Shown one piece after another: positions 46,001 to 56,265 of a stretch of 64,000 nt of DNA. Origin of the DNA: Hesseltinella vesiculosa (lineage: Eukaryota; Mucoromycota; Mucoromycetes; Mucorales; Cunninghamellaceae); NCBI GenBank assembly GCA_002104935.1, contig MCGT01000003.1, positions 1 through 64,000 of the forward strand. The letters are read 5' to 3'. Position 1 is the first letter of the stretch. Each line of letters starts with the position of its first letter. Below the pieces are notes generated by a model that saw only the letters and a list, made by a program, of their open reading frames with translations, was not told the origin of the DNA and did no database searches. Made by a program: the position numbers and the translations under genes.

Positions 46001-49000
46001 ATGGCAGAAGAATGGCCAGGAATAAGTAACAGTGCAACGGAAGAAAAGGTTAAGGAATCTGTACCATTACAAATCCCCAATGAGCAACTAAGCTCCACAG
46101 TGTCATTAGAAGTATTGTTAATAAATATTACCTAGAAGTCTTGTAGCTCACATTGCCCAATTTTGCTTCTGTATAGGAAGAAAGGCAGAACAAGCGATTA
46201 AAATGCAGCTCTCATGACAAGAAACAATACGTGAATCAAGATCAGTATTCAATCCAACAAGAAGACTGTCGACCTCTGCATGATTCAACCAATCATACAG
46301 TAACTCTATCACCTAACAAAAAACCTGCACCTTCTGAAAAAGAAGACCATTCAGCATCCACTGATCTTAGTGATGATGACAATGTTTGGCTCGAGTTTGA
46401 TGATATCGGTCTTCCATCCTTATTAAATCAGATTGACAACAGCGTCTCAACGACCGCTTCATCCCTTCCTACGACAGAGATGTTGCTTCAGCAAACCGAA
46501 AAAACCTTGTATTCCTTTGGTGGTTTCAAATCAGCTGGCTCCAAAAAAAACGTTGCCCCAAGTAAACAAGCATTCCTGACTGCAAGCAGAGCAGTTTACA
46601 GGTTATTAAGTGAACCCAAAGACAGTTTTCCGGCGGATTTATCACAAGCAACCGCAACAACTGTGTCATCGACTCCACCACTGACTGACGACAGTACGGC
46701 GACAAGTCCATTGGTAAAGCGATCACCAAATAGTATTGCTCTTGCTCCTGCTCCTAGTGACACGTGCGTGTCCATACCCGGTCAATCACGACCAGCCACT
46801 ACTCTGCAATGTGCGCCTGATACTTCATCTTGTCAATACGAGGAGTACATCCAAAACTTTGGAGGCTTTCGCACAGCTGGAAGTAAACGTCGATCCATCC
46901 ATGTTTCCGATGAAGCCAGGTTGCATGCTGCGTCTATATTCGCGCCTATTACCACTCCCACCATTTTGACACAAGCTCCACAATGCTCCTCCCGGCCATC
47001 TCTCAATGACGCCTCCACGAGTCACTTGGAGCCAAATCATTCTTTTCTTTTCTCAGCCCAAGAACTACTGTCAATTTCTCGACGTCCGGTAGAAAACCAA
47101 AAAGTTAATGAAGTAAGTAAAGCTGATATACAGAATGACGAAGCTTCCACGAGTGGTACAGAGCTATCAGATATTTACAGCAATACAGATGCTACGACGG
47201 CGTCAACTTCGATCGTCCTTTCTGAAGAATTGGACAAGATCACAAACGAAAACGCGCCACCTTACTTGACGCTATACCAACAACCTGCGGAACCCATCCC
47301 TTCTCATCGCGGAACCGTCGTCACGTCGAAAACCTCAGCACTTCAAAAGCAAAGACGGGCAATCAAGCCCTTCAAGTCCCCCACTGTGGATTTGGAACTT
47401 GCTAAAGCTGGTCTGGAAAATCGCTCGCGAGCTTCAATTCGTATCAAAGGCCCTTCTGTATTCAATCTTGCTGGTAAGTCCTATTGCAGTATTCATTCCA
47501 CTTTGAGGCAAATCTGGCAATGAATTGTAAATATACTGAACACCTAACCATCTATGTCTTTGTATGCAGCTTCATCATGCAGGCGGCCACTGTCTACCCT
47601 TGGAAAACCTAAAGTGTATAGCAACAAAGAGCTTCTCAGCATGAACATGTACGCATTCTTCACGTCTGTAATGGAGACAAACAACCTTTTTTACCTTCCT
47701 TTTCTTTATCTTGCATAAATAGACCCGCAGATATCATTCAACTATCGGTTCGCCAAGCAAGAATGTACACCTTTTCCCCTAAATGGACATCTGATGATGC
47801 GTATGAAGCACTTTTAGAGGCAGGCGCTTTGCCATCTCTGCTGACAAAGACATGGGTTAGTAACCATTATGGCTGGATTGTTTGGAAACTAGCGCTTAGG
47901 ATCCGCCAATTTCCATGGGAGCATGTTCCAGATGGGAAATTTCAATGGTCACCGACCCATGTTATAAATCAGCTACTCTATCGGTACGAGCGAGAAATCA
48001 ACATGGGCCAGCGTTCGGTTATCAAACGTATTATGGAACATGATGACACCCCGACAAAGCCCATGGTCCTGATGGTTGCAGATATCGTTGCCGAAGTCAG
48101 GAACGATGGCAGCAAGGCGTATCGACTACAGTTGACAGATGGTTGGTACCAAATATCAGCTGCATTGGACAATCGATTGGAAATGATGCTGGATTTGCAA
48201 AGGTTGTACATTGGGCAGAAAATCATGATCGTGGGTGCGCAGGTAAAGCTAGGAGACACACTGTAGTAAATAGTGGCGTTGATTTTTTATATTCGTTTCA
48301 AGTTACAACACGGATCCACTGCGACTTCCCCTCTGTCGAGTTTGGTGACAACTGATGAAAAACATGATCGCACTTCAACAGCCCTCTTGCTTTCGGCCAA
48401 CAGCTGTCTGCCTTGCGCATGGGATTGGAAACTTGGGTATCAGCGACAAAGAAGACGCCAGGTACGAAGAATCGACGATAATGTTTATGAAGATGGTGGG
48501 GTGGTTACTATGCTAGAAATCATTATTTGCAAGAAATATCCCATGATGTATTCAGAAACACTGGCCAGCGGCGCATCGCAAATCAGGAGCTCAAAGGAAG
48601 AGGAGTTCGTCCGTTTGTCCCTGGACCAACTGCAAAACAAGTCGCCGCTTGAACGAAATGTGTCTGGATATTTCAGACTTCGAATCTGTGACATTTCTAC
48701 CAGGAAAAAGACTCTGGCAACTTTATTGATCTCTCAAGCAACCGAATTCACACATTCAGCACTAATTGAAGGCAATGCCTACCGACTATTCTTTGTCCAG
48801 CCGTATCAACCAAAATTCAAAAATCACATTGGGCTCCATTTGAGAACCACTCGATTAACCAGCTGGGAACAAATTGTACCTCCGTCAACCACCACCTATC
48901 CTCTACGATCGATTTCGTTGTGCATTGACATGAAGAGTGTCTCTGACACTGATACTGACATGGTTGTTTATGTTTTGGGTAATTTGCCTGTTCACTCAAA

Positions 49001-49537
49001 AGACAAACAACTCATCTACTTCTTTACCCTTCAGACGCTCATGATCCTTTGCAAACGAAACGAAACTGCAACATCTCGCTCTGGAGACAAAAACTGCTGG
49101 TGACTGATAGATCTATGGCGATATGCCAAGTGGTTGTCAATTCATTTTCTCGACCAGCATACATTGTACCTGGACAGGTAATGACCACTCTCTGTCGATA
49201 AAAAAGTTATGGACACTCTGACCCATGCAACTTCGTCGAAGTACAGATCATCTGCTTATTGAATGTGCGTTGTGCTCTACATGATTCCAAATACGACATC
49301 ACCCATATCAAGACATCTGACGAGACTGAGGTGATAGCTAAATCAACTGACTGTAGACACAGGGATATGGTGCCTGAGTTGAAGCATTGGGCTGAGACGT
49401 AATATTTTTGATTTTAAGCGAAGCAGCAACAAAGCAGCAAATTTGTGTAACATCTGGATTCTTTTAGTGCTAAGGAAGACATGAACAGAGTGAAATCAAG
49501 ACTTGGTGCCATTCAATCAAAACCTAGAATCCTTTGA
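46001..49537 (+). CDS. BRCA2: BRCA2 homologue, compact, with two BRC repeats
   Basis: Eight modelled exons: 46001-46111, 46177-47473, 47570-47648, 47723-48242, 48303-48978, 49035-49177, 49247-49398 and 49468-49537, about 1015 residues. Two BRC-type Rad51-binding motifs lie near residues 150 (FGGFKSAGSKK) and 263 (FGGFRTAGSKRRS). The DNA-binding domain begins around residue 510 with the helical part (KTWVSNHYGWIVWKLAL), then OB1 (IKRIMEHDDTPTKPMVLMV, LQLTDGWYQI, LLLSANSCLPCAWDWKLGY), OB2 and OB3. The size recalls Ustilago Brh2. There is room for only a short or absent tower insertion in OB2. It loads Rad51 on ssDNA in homologous recombination, normally with DSS1. Divergent from uL23m. Confidence 0.9.
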
Positions 49538-49648
49538 TCAAGTTTTTTTTTTCTGAAATACAGTGTTTTCAACGATTGACGTCGCTGGACACTCTTTTCT
49601 CTTCTTTGGCCCTTGAAACATACATTGATGTGCGGGCATGTGGCGCAG

Positions 49649-49754
<106 letters not shown>

Positions 49755-49868
49755 CTGGCAATCAGCGAATATTACATCGATGATAAAAAATAATACAAAA
49801 ACCCAATGTCGATGCCACCATTTAAAAACTGTTCCAATATCGTCAACCTCCTCTTGACTGTTCGCTCT

Positions 49869-49952
49869 CCTCAGCATGGCTTGACAAAAGCAGGTCATGG
49901 ATATCAGTCTCCTCAGCTTGGCATGGCAAAAGCAGCTCATGGGTATCAGTCT
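49869..49952 (+). repeat. Two-copy tandem repeat of about 42 bp
   Basis: Two adjacent units of 42 bp, each starting CTCCTCAGC and ending ATATCAGT or GTATCAGT, differ at a few positions; the start of a third unit (CTCTTCAG) follows. It lies between the GA run and the 3' end of the DGAT2 gene. No coding role seen. Confidence 0.75.
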
Positions 49953-50111
49953 CTTCAGAAAAAACAGCTCCATTTCAATGTTTGACTTGCACATACTTCG
50001 CCCGATTGTCTGCTAAAAAAATTATTCACGGCTTAAAAAAACCTGATTCTCGTCAAATGAAACTGGAATATTGTATTTATTGCTTCTTGGAAGCACTCCA
50101 TAAGGAAAATA

Positions 50112-51245
50112 TCATGCGATGATTTGAAGCTCTTGTACTCTATCCTTGGCATAAATATCTTTGTAATTATCGTACAATTCTTTTAGAGCTTGGATGTACG
50201 TTGTTTGGGTGAGAGCAACTTGCTCGGGTGTGGCCTCTGTTTGACCGTGTTCCAGACTTGGCACTTTAATTGGGCGACCAATGACACACGTTACAGGCTT
50301 TCGGTAAGGCAAGAGCCCAATGTCATCTACAAAAATAATGAGGTAAACGTTTGGTTTTTGGTTTGTTGATCGTACAATTGAAAATTCCCCGAGCATAAAA
50401 TAATGGAGCTGCAAAACCCAGATGTTTCTTCACCAAAGCCTGGATGTTTGCAAGGATGGAGCCATTTTTCAGAATACACTGCTTAAATAAGTCGGTTTCT
50501 CCAAAGCAGAATACAGGTACCAAAGAAACTTGCTTGCGAATCGCTAGACGAATAAATCCCAAACGCTTTTCTACAATGATGTTGTTTGTACCGGGAAGAG
50601 AAGTCAAGGCTTCTTGCGCACCACCTACAGCAATGGCAATAGACTGTCCTGGCCCAGATCCTAAGATGTACTCACACGACGACCTTGACACTGAGCAGAA
50701 CCCAAGACTCAGCAGTAGGTCCCGGTAGATGGGAATTTTAAAGTTTGATGAAAGTGTCATCAAGTGAGGGGTGATTCCTGGAAAATGTTGAGACCAGTCG
50801 CTGCCTTCCGTTGTGAAAATGGACATGGCTCCAAACGACAATATACCATGAGGGTGGTAACCAAATAAGTAGTTCCCTTCTGGATCAAGCGTGGTTTCCT
50901 GTTGAAACGCAGAAAGTTCTGGGTCAGTCAACCGCAGAAAGTGTACATTTACAGAATATTTGCCTTGATAATATGAATAGGAAAGTAACCAGCCAGTCCT
51001 CTCCAAATTGGCCATTGGCGCACCCAATCTCTGCGTCTACCTCCTGTGTCTGGGGCCGTATCCATCAGCATATATGTCATGTAGGCAATGACAATGGGCC
51101 ACAACTGGATCTGAGTGCAAAAGACGAAGAATGCACTAGTGGATGCCATGATCATGGACACCCAGATTATGGTGGAGAACATTTGAAATCGACGTTCAAA
51201 AGGTATACTGAGCGGAGCAGCTTTTAATGAGTAGTTGGTGTCCAT
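50112..51245 (-). CDS. DGA1: Diacylglycerol O-acyltransferase type 2 (DGAT2)
   Basis: Exons (minus): 51245-50964, 50898-50376 and 50326-50112, 339 residues. Two hydrophobic segments near the N-terminus (ASTSAFFVFCTQIQLWPIVI region) anchor it in the ER or lipid droplet membrane. The catalytic motif YHPHGILSFG is present, followed by VGGAQEAL, RLGFIRLAI, PVFCFGETDLF and GLLPYRKPVTCVIGRPI, all in DGAT2 order. It makes triacylglycerol from diacylglycerol and acyl-CoA. The first intron (50963-50899) is GC-AG with donor AAG|GCAAAT, needed to keep the family sequence in frame. The second is 49 bp, among the shortest here. Length is typical. Confidence 0.92.
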
Positions 51246-52303
51246 GCTGGAAGGAAAAAAACAAGGATGATGAAAAGAAAAAAGAAGAGACGCAAGGACT
51301 CGAGAGTTTTTATTAATTGGGTCAGGCGTCGTTTCTTTCCCCCTATTCGGCTGTTAGAGTACAGTACACGCTGTAAAGCAAGGTCTGCTTACGCAAAAAT
51401 TAGGGGGCTTCTCTAGGCCAAAAAGGGCATTTGCGCTCAACTGACACAGTTGATGGTCCGCAATGCAAATCCCTTCTCATCCCGCGATTACATTAAATTC
51501 ATGAAACCACTGACAATATGTTTTCATCTTCGAGTGGGTTTTTGGAAAAAGAAAAAAGTAAGAGCTCTGCTTTTTAAGGAGGTGTCCGTTTGGCTAGAAA
51601 AGGAGAAAAACGTAAAAAAAATAGGAATTGTCGGTTTGTGACACATGCATGTTCGCAAGGAAATGCCATGAGCCTTTTTATTCACTCGCTCGTGCGTGCA
51701 CAGCATTAATTCAGTTTTTTTCCTTTTACTTCTCCATCGAACATGAGCCCTTGTTAAACTTGAGCAAGGGTGCATCGAAGAAAAACGGAAAAAAAAAACA
51801 ATTTGGATACCCGATGGAGATTCTGGTGAGGTGAGGCATTGTTTTGTTTTGTTTTTGTTGCAAATTTGATGGGGCGCAATTGTTTTGATGTCACAGCAAG
51901 TCTTGAATCTTTTGATTTGTTAATTATCCTTTTCTCCAGAAATGCCCTGTGCTTTTTGATTATGTCGACAATTAGGATGGGCCATCCTTTGCCGATATCC
52001 AAATGAGTGGAATGTGATGGAAGAACAGAGAACTGCAAGGGAAACCTCAAACTTGGCAAATTTAGCCAGCCAATGAAATCACCAACATTAAAAGTCAGAA
52101 GCAGTTTTGGGGGAACAAAAAAAAAGGGGGCGAGCAAGGGAGCTTTTAGCAAGCCAAAAATCTTTCATATTTATCAGCTTTTCTCACTGCTCTTCTTTCC
52201 TTTTTTTCTGTTTTTCGTTTCTGAATCTTTCATTACTTTACCTGTTTTATAGTACACACACACTTTTTTATAATCTTAGAAGAGATCAAATTTTACAACA
52301 CAG
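51246..52303. other. Intergenic region between DGAT2 and the bZIP gene
   Basis: No gene seen in about 1 kb. This is the shared upstream region of two divergent genes, with A/T-rich tracts and a pyrimidine-rich leader before the bZIP start (about 52190-52290). Confidence 0.45.
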
Positions 52304-53347
52304 ATGATGAGCTTTGAAGACATTGTTGATATGGACTGGTTGGATAGCCATTCAATCAAAAGTGAACCAATGGATTTATTTCCCACAGATTATTTAGACC
52401 TGAATCAGTATTTGTCTGCTGAAGGCTCAAAGATGGACTCCACTCTTTCTTCTACCCCACCATTATTGTCATCTCCACTTATTTCACATGCCAGCATCAG
52501 CAATAATACAGCCAACTTGACTTCTTGCTCAGCTGCTGCTCTTGCTGCGGCGGCCTCCGTTCCTCCCCCACCTTTGACTTTTCCCACCACTGAACAAATC
52601 AAACAGCTTATTGAATTGGCCAAACACCAGCTTGCATTGCGACAAGCAGCCACTGCACTCTTACACTCTAAGTCCAAGGATGGAAGCAAGAAAAAAGCAA
52701 ATTCACCAGCACAGGATGATCAGTACTGCATTGATAAGAAAGACGCCAAGGAAGAAGAAAGTCTTGGTCTTTCTGCCGCTGACACCACGCTCTTCTCCGC
52801 CAATCAGGACGATCTACCTGACACTGTATCACCTGAATCATTAATCAAGCCTGCAAAGTCCTCTACTAACAACAACAAAAAGGCGCCACTTACCGAATCA
52901 CCTGTTGTGGACGTGGCCGCTGATATCAAACTCCCAGACGAATCACATGAATTTACCTCCATGAAGAAATCAAGGCGTGATTCCACGGATGATGCTATTG
53001 GCTCACTGGAAGCTTATGCCGAAACTGATGGCATTGATATCAAGAAACTGACACCCAAGGAACGAAGACAGCTTCGAAACAAAATCTCTGCTCGCAATTT
53101 CCGCGTCCGTAGAAAGGGTAAAAAAGGATATAATAACCATTATCAAAAAATCAACGGGCGTCTTCATCTTTTCTTTTTTCCAGAATACATTACCACTTTG
53201 GAACAACAAGTCAGTGAACACAAAAAGCGCGCTGAAGAAGTTATTGAGCAACTGAGCAAGGTTGAAGACGAGAACAAACAGCTACGTATGGAAGTGGATT
53301 GCTTGAAACGGCAAAACCTCCAACTTCAGCAACAAGTTGTGTGCTGA
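52304..53347 (+). CDS. bZIP transcription factor
   Basis: Two exons, 52304-53117 and 53184-53347, 325 residues (a second Met directly follows the first). The N-terminal part is acidic (FEDIVDMDWLDSH) with Ser/Pro-rich and Ala-rich stretches, likely for activation. The basic region reads LRNKISARNFRVRRKEYITT and is joined across the intron; a leucine zipper follows (heptads in LEQQVSEHKKRAEEVIEQLS and onward). The N-x7-R spacing of the basic region (NKISARNFR) is intact. The same basic-region type occurs in other fungal bZIPs, but the regulated pathway cannot be read here. The C-terminus ends shortly after the zipper. Confidence 0.88.
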   Translation: MMSFEDIVDMDWLDSHSIKSEPMDLFPTDYLDLNQYLSAEGSKMDSTLSSTPPLLSSPLISHASISNNTANLTSCSAAALAAAASVPPPPLTFPTTEQIKQLIELAKHQLALRQAATALLHSKSKDGSKKKANSPAQDDQYCIDKKDAKEEESLGLSAADTTLFSANQDDLPDTVSPESLIKPAKSSTNNNKKAPLTESPVVDVAADIKLPDESHEFTSMKKSRRDSTDDAIGSLEAYAETDGIDIKKLTPKERRQLRNKISARNFRVRRKGKKGYNNHYQKINGRLHLFFFPEYITTLEQQVSEHKKRAEEVIEQLSKVEDENKQLRMEVDCLKRQNLQLQQQVVC

Positions 53348-53624
53348 TCAATTTCTCATTGTTTTTGTTATTGTTTTTTTTTCCGTCGATTACCCCTCCC
53401 CCTTCTTTTTCCAGCATCGTAACACCTCTCACATCCCTTTCTCCTTATTTTCCATTCTTCCTTTGTTTTCTCTCTACTTTTTTGAGCTTCTTTTACTAGC
53501 TTTCTTGATTAAAAAAAATACCCCGCTTCTCTTGTCAAATTGCAGATCAGTGAATGATGTATGTGTATTTCCACTCGACTTTTTTTTGTAAATACTGCAA
53601 AGTGTATGTATTAAAAAAATATAT

Positions 53625-56183
53625 CTAAAATGGGTGATTATGTGGGGAGGATGGGAACTGCATTTGTAGCCGGATGCCTTCAAACAGGTCTTGGTTGCCA
53701 AATCCAGCTGTCACCCATGAGTGGTTAGGAGGTGAAGTGTAAAAGGAGAGCCTTGAAGTGGGTGAGGTGATGGGTGGTCGAGATGAAGGTAGCTGGTATT
53801 GCTTGAGCTGCGTTTCCAACTGTTCTATATATTGTTGCTTTTGATATTGCAGCGCCATCAAATCATCGCACTTGGCTTTAGCGGTTGTTAACTCTTGCTG
53901 CAAAGATTGCGTAGCATGTTCCAAAAACAGCTTTTCTTTCTGCAGCTTTTCTACCGTCTTCAGCAAGTCCATGGTATCTTCAGCAAGAAGAGGTGGGGGC
54001 GATAAGGGGGTCTGGCCGTAATTACTGGGTATACGCTGAGTCAATGAAGGAGACTGGGTAAGTGCTGTGGAGGATGGTGGCACTTCTGTAACCGCAACCA
54101 CTGGTTTAGTATCTGGCTGAGTGATTGGTGGTACCAGATTGCTTTCTTCTCTAGACTTTGTAGGAAGTGGAGCAGCCACTATCTTGTTTTTCTTTGAATG
54201 AGGCGGAGAAGTAATTTCAGCTGCGTGTACTTCTCCACTTAGCGTTGACACAGACTCGGCTGGCAAGCAATAATTAGCTTCGGCCACGGGGGCGGCAATG
54301 GCTGTTGAATGAGACTGGATTTCATCAAGCAGCACGGTGCATTCTTCGCCTTTGGAGGAATTGCCATTCCCCAGAGGCACCGGGAGGGATGAGGACGAGG
54401 AAACAGGAGGAGCAGCACCTTTCTTCTTCTTCTTCTTTTTCTTCTTGTTCGACGTAACACTTGGTGTGATTGGGTCCAATTTCGTATCTTCGGACACACC
54501 TATTGATTTGAGGAGCATATTTTGTCGCTTCAGGGCTACTGTCTCTCCTTTGATGCGCATGCCCTCCTTCAAAAACAGCTTGCCCAAGATACCAGCCAGT
54601 TCGCGACGGCCAAATTGTACACCTTCTTCATATTGTAGCACTAGCGACTGTCGCCGCTTCACAAGGTCCCGATGGCTTTCGATAAAACTCTTGACTTCAG
54701 TTTCGATGATCATGGCTTCCATGACTTCGCCTTCTTGCATCAAAGCACCAAGGCATACCAGCGTAAACTTGCAAAATAAGGTTTCAGGGAAGATCTTCTG
54801 CGTGACCTCATAACGGAAAAATTGTCGGAGAGAGTAATAGCCGCTCTCCAAGCGCTTGATCTTCTTTTTCAATGCGTTGTCACCTTGCTGGAATGGCTGG
54901 TCGATCATGTCCTTGACTTGGTTCACCTGCTCGATGTATTCCTCCACACGCTCAGCCATGGCACGTTTGATTCGGTCAATGGCCTCATCGACTTCCTTGG
55001 TCGAGTATAACCCTTTAAGCGATTGAGACACGGCTTTACAATTTTCAGCGCTTCCCCTGTCTCGCTCTTCATGACACGCCATCCGCTCGGCCATATGTTG
55101 TATCGTCGGCCCCACCAAGTCCCACAGGTCTTGAATCAATTTGCCAATCTTTGCCAGTCGAGGAATAACGAACTCCTGTAAAAATCCCCGAACTTGGTCA
55201 ACTAAATCTACTAAGTAAGCATTGATCAATTTGGCTCGGTCGATTTTGTTGGTCGGCACCAGTTTCCACATGTCAGCAAATGACTTGACACCTTGGCTAG
55301 TCACAAATTCGTCCACGTAGGCTTGGCATCGCTGGCCCATCAATTGATTCCTGCGTTCTTCCAGTTGAGACAGATAGAATAAAAAGTCCAGTAATGGCCT
55401 CCATGATGTCGCCAACCGCTTGTCCATTGTTTCCAGCACTTTGCTCGTCACGTTGACCAAGTCTTCGTTAAGGATCTGTCGCTGTGTTTCCAAATCACTC
55501 GGTGAAGGATCGTCAGGCTTTATGTGGTGGCATGTAGGCTGAGAGTGGGAAATGAATATATCACCCGTGAGATTTTTGAGTAAATGGAATCCTTCGGAAG
55601 GAAGGCAGAGCGCTTGCCTCTCAATTATTAAGGGCTCCAATAGCTGTGCTGGTGCCTTAATGTCGTCGTCCAGCGGAATGGCGTCTGGAAAAGGATTGAA
55701 CTGAACTGGCTCAAAGATGGACGGTAAGCCAGAGAGACTACTGGGCAACGTCTGCCATAGCATGCATGCCTGAATAATGTCTTGTGTCAGTGTTGATTCG
55801 TTGAAACACGGGTTGGAATCAATGTGAGCCTCGTTATCATCGTCGATGGCATTCTGGCATTTGGTTTCTTCACGGGATTTGGCATCCAGCAACATATCAA
55901 ACTGTTCAGATAATTTGGGAGATCGTTCCTTGCGTTTGGCATTGGAGGCTGCATGCTGCAGCATGCAAATGTTATAGCTACCAGTCGATAGTGTTTGCAT
56001 CTGTCCCTGATCCTGCATGTCGTCTTGTGTTTTGGCACTCCAGACAAAATGCTTTTTGTAGATGTACTGTGCCCATTCTCGACAATAAAACGAGCGGGTT
56101 ACTTGATCGCAGGCACGAAATCGATTCAATTCTTTGGATACTACATTCTGCTCTATCCGTAACACTTCGATCGGTGATTCCAT
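53625..56183 (-). CDS. Large coiled-coil protein of unknown function (852 aa)
   Basis: A single uninterrupted frame starting MESPIEVLRIEQNVVSKELN. An N-terminal region of mixed character, a helical middle (about residues 230-560, for example LLDFLFYLSQLEERRNQLMG and LLEP-type helices), a Lys-rich stretch of ten Lys (codons AAG/AAA near 54420-54450), a Ser/Pro/Thr-rich linker, and a C-terminal coiled coil (TVEKLQKEKLFLEHATQSLQ) before an aromatic tail. No enzyme motif is seen. I recognise no family. Its start codon is only 82 bp after the stop of the HEATR6-like gene on the same strand. Confidence 0.78.
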   Translation of the reverse strand: MESPIEVLRIEQNVVSKELNRFRACDQVTRSFYCREWAQYIYKKHFVWSAKTQDDMQDQGQMQTLSTGSYNICMLQHAASNAKRKERSPKLSEQFDMLLDAKSREETKCQNAIDDDNEAHIDSNPCFNESTLTQDIIQACMLWQTLPSSLSGLPSIFEPVQFNPFPDAIPLDDDIKAPAQLLEPLIIERQALCLPSEGFHLLKNLTGDIFISHSQPTCHHIKPDDPSPSDLETQRQILNEDLVNVTSKVLETMDKRLATSWRPLLDFLFYLSQLEERRNQLMGQRCQAYVDEFVTSQGVKSFADMWKLVPTNKIDRAKLINAYLVDLVDQVRGFLQEFVIPRLAKIGKLIQDLWDLVGPTIQHMAERMACHEERDRGSAENCKAVSQSLKGLYSTKEVDEAIDRIKRAMAERVEEYIEQVNQVKDMIDQPFQQGDNALKKKIKRLESGYYSLRQFFRYEVTQKIFPETLFCKFTLVCLGALMQEGEVMEAMIIETEVKSFIESHRDLVKRRQSLVLQYEEGVQFGRRELAGILGKLFLKEGMRIKGETVALKRQNMLLKSIGVSEDTKLDPITPSVTSNKKKKKKKKKGAAPPVSSSSSLPVPLGNGNSSKGEECTVLLDEIQSHSTAIAAPVAEANYCLPAESVSTLSGEVHAAEITSPPHSKKNKIVAAPLPTKSREESNLVPPITQPDTKPVVAVTEVPPSSTALTQSPSLTQRIPSNYGQTPLSPPPLLAEDTMDLLKTVEKLQKEKLFLEHATQSLQQELTTAKAKCDDLMALQYQKQQYIEQLETQLKQYQLPSSRPPITSPTSRLSFYTSPPNHSWVTAGFGNQDLFEGIRLQMQFPSSPHNHPF

Positions 56184-56265
56184 TATTATTAAAAGAAAAA
56201 GAGAGTGGAGAGAAAGAATGGTAAAAAAAAATCACGATTTTTTTTTAATGTGGATGGCTGAATTT

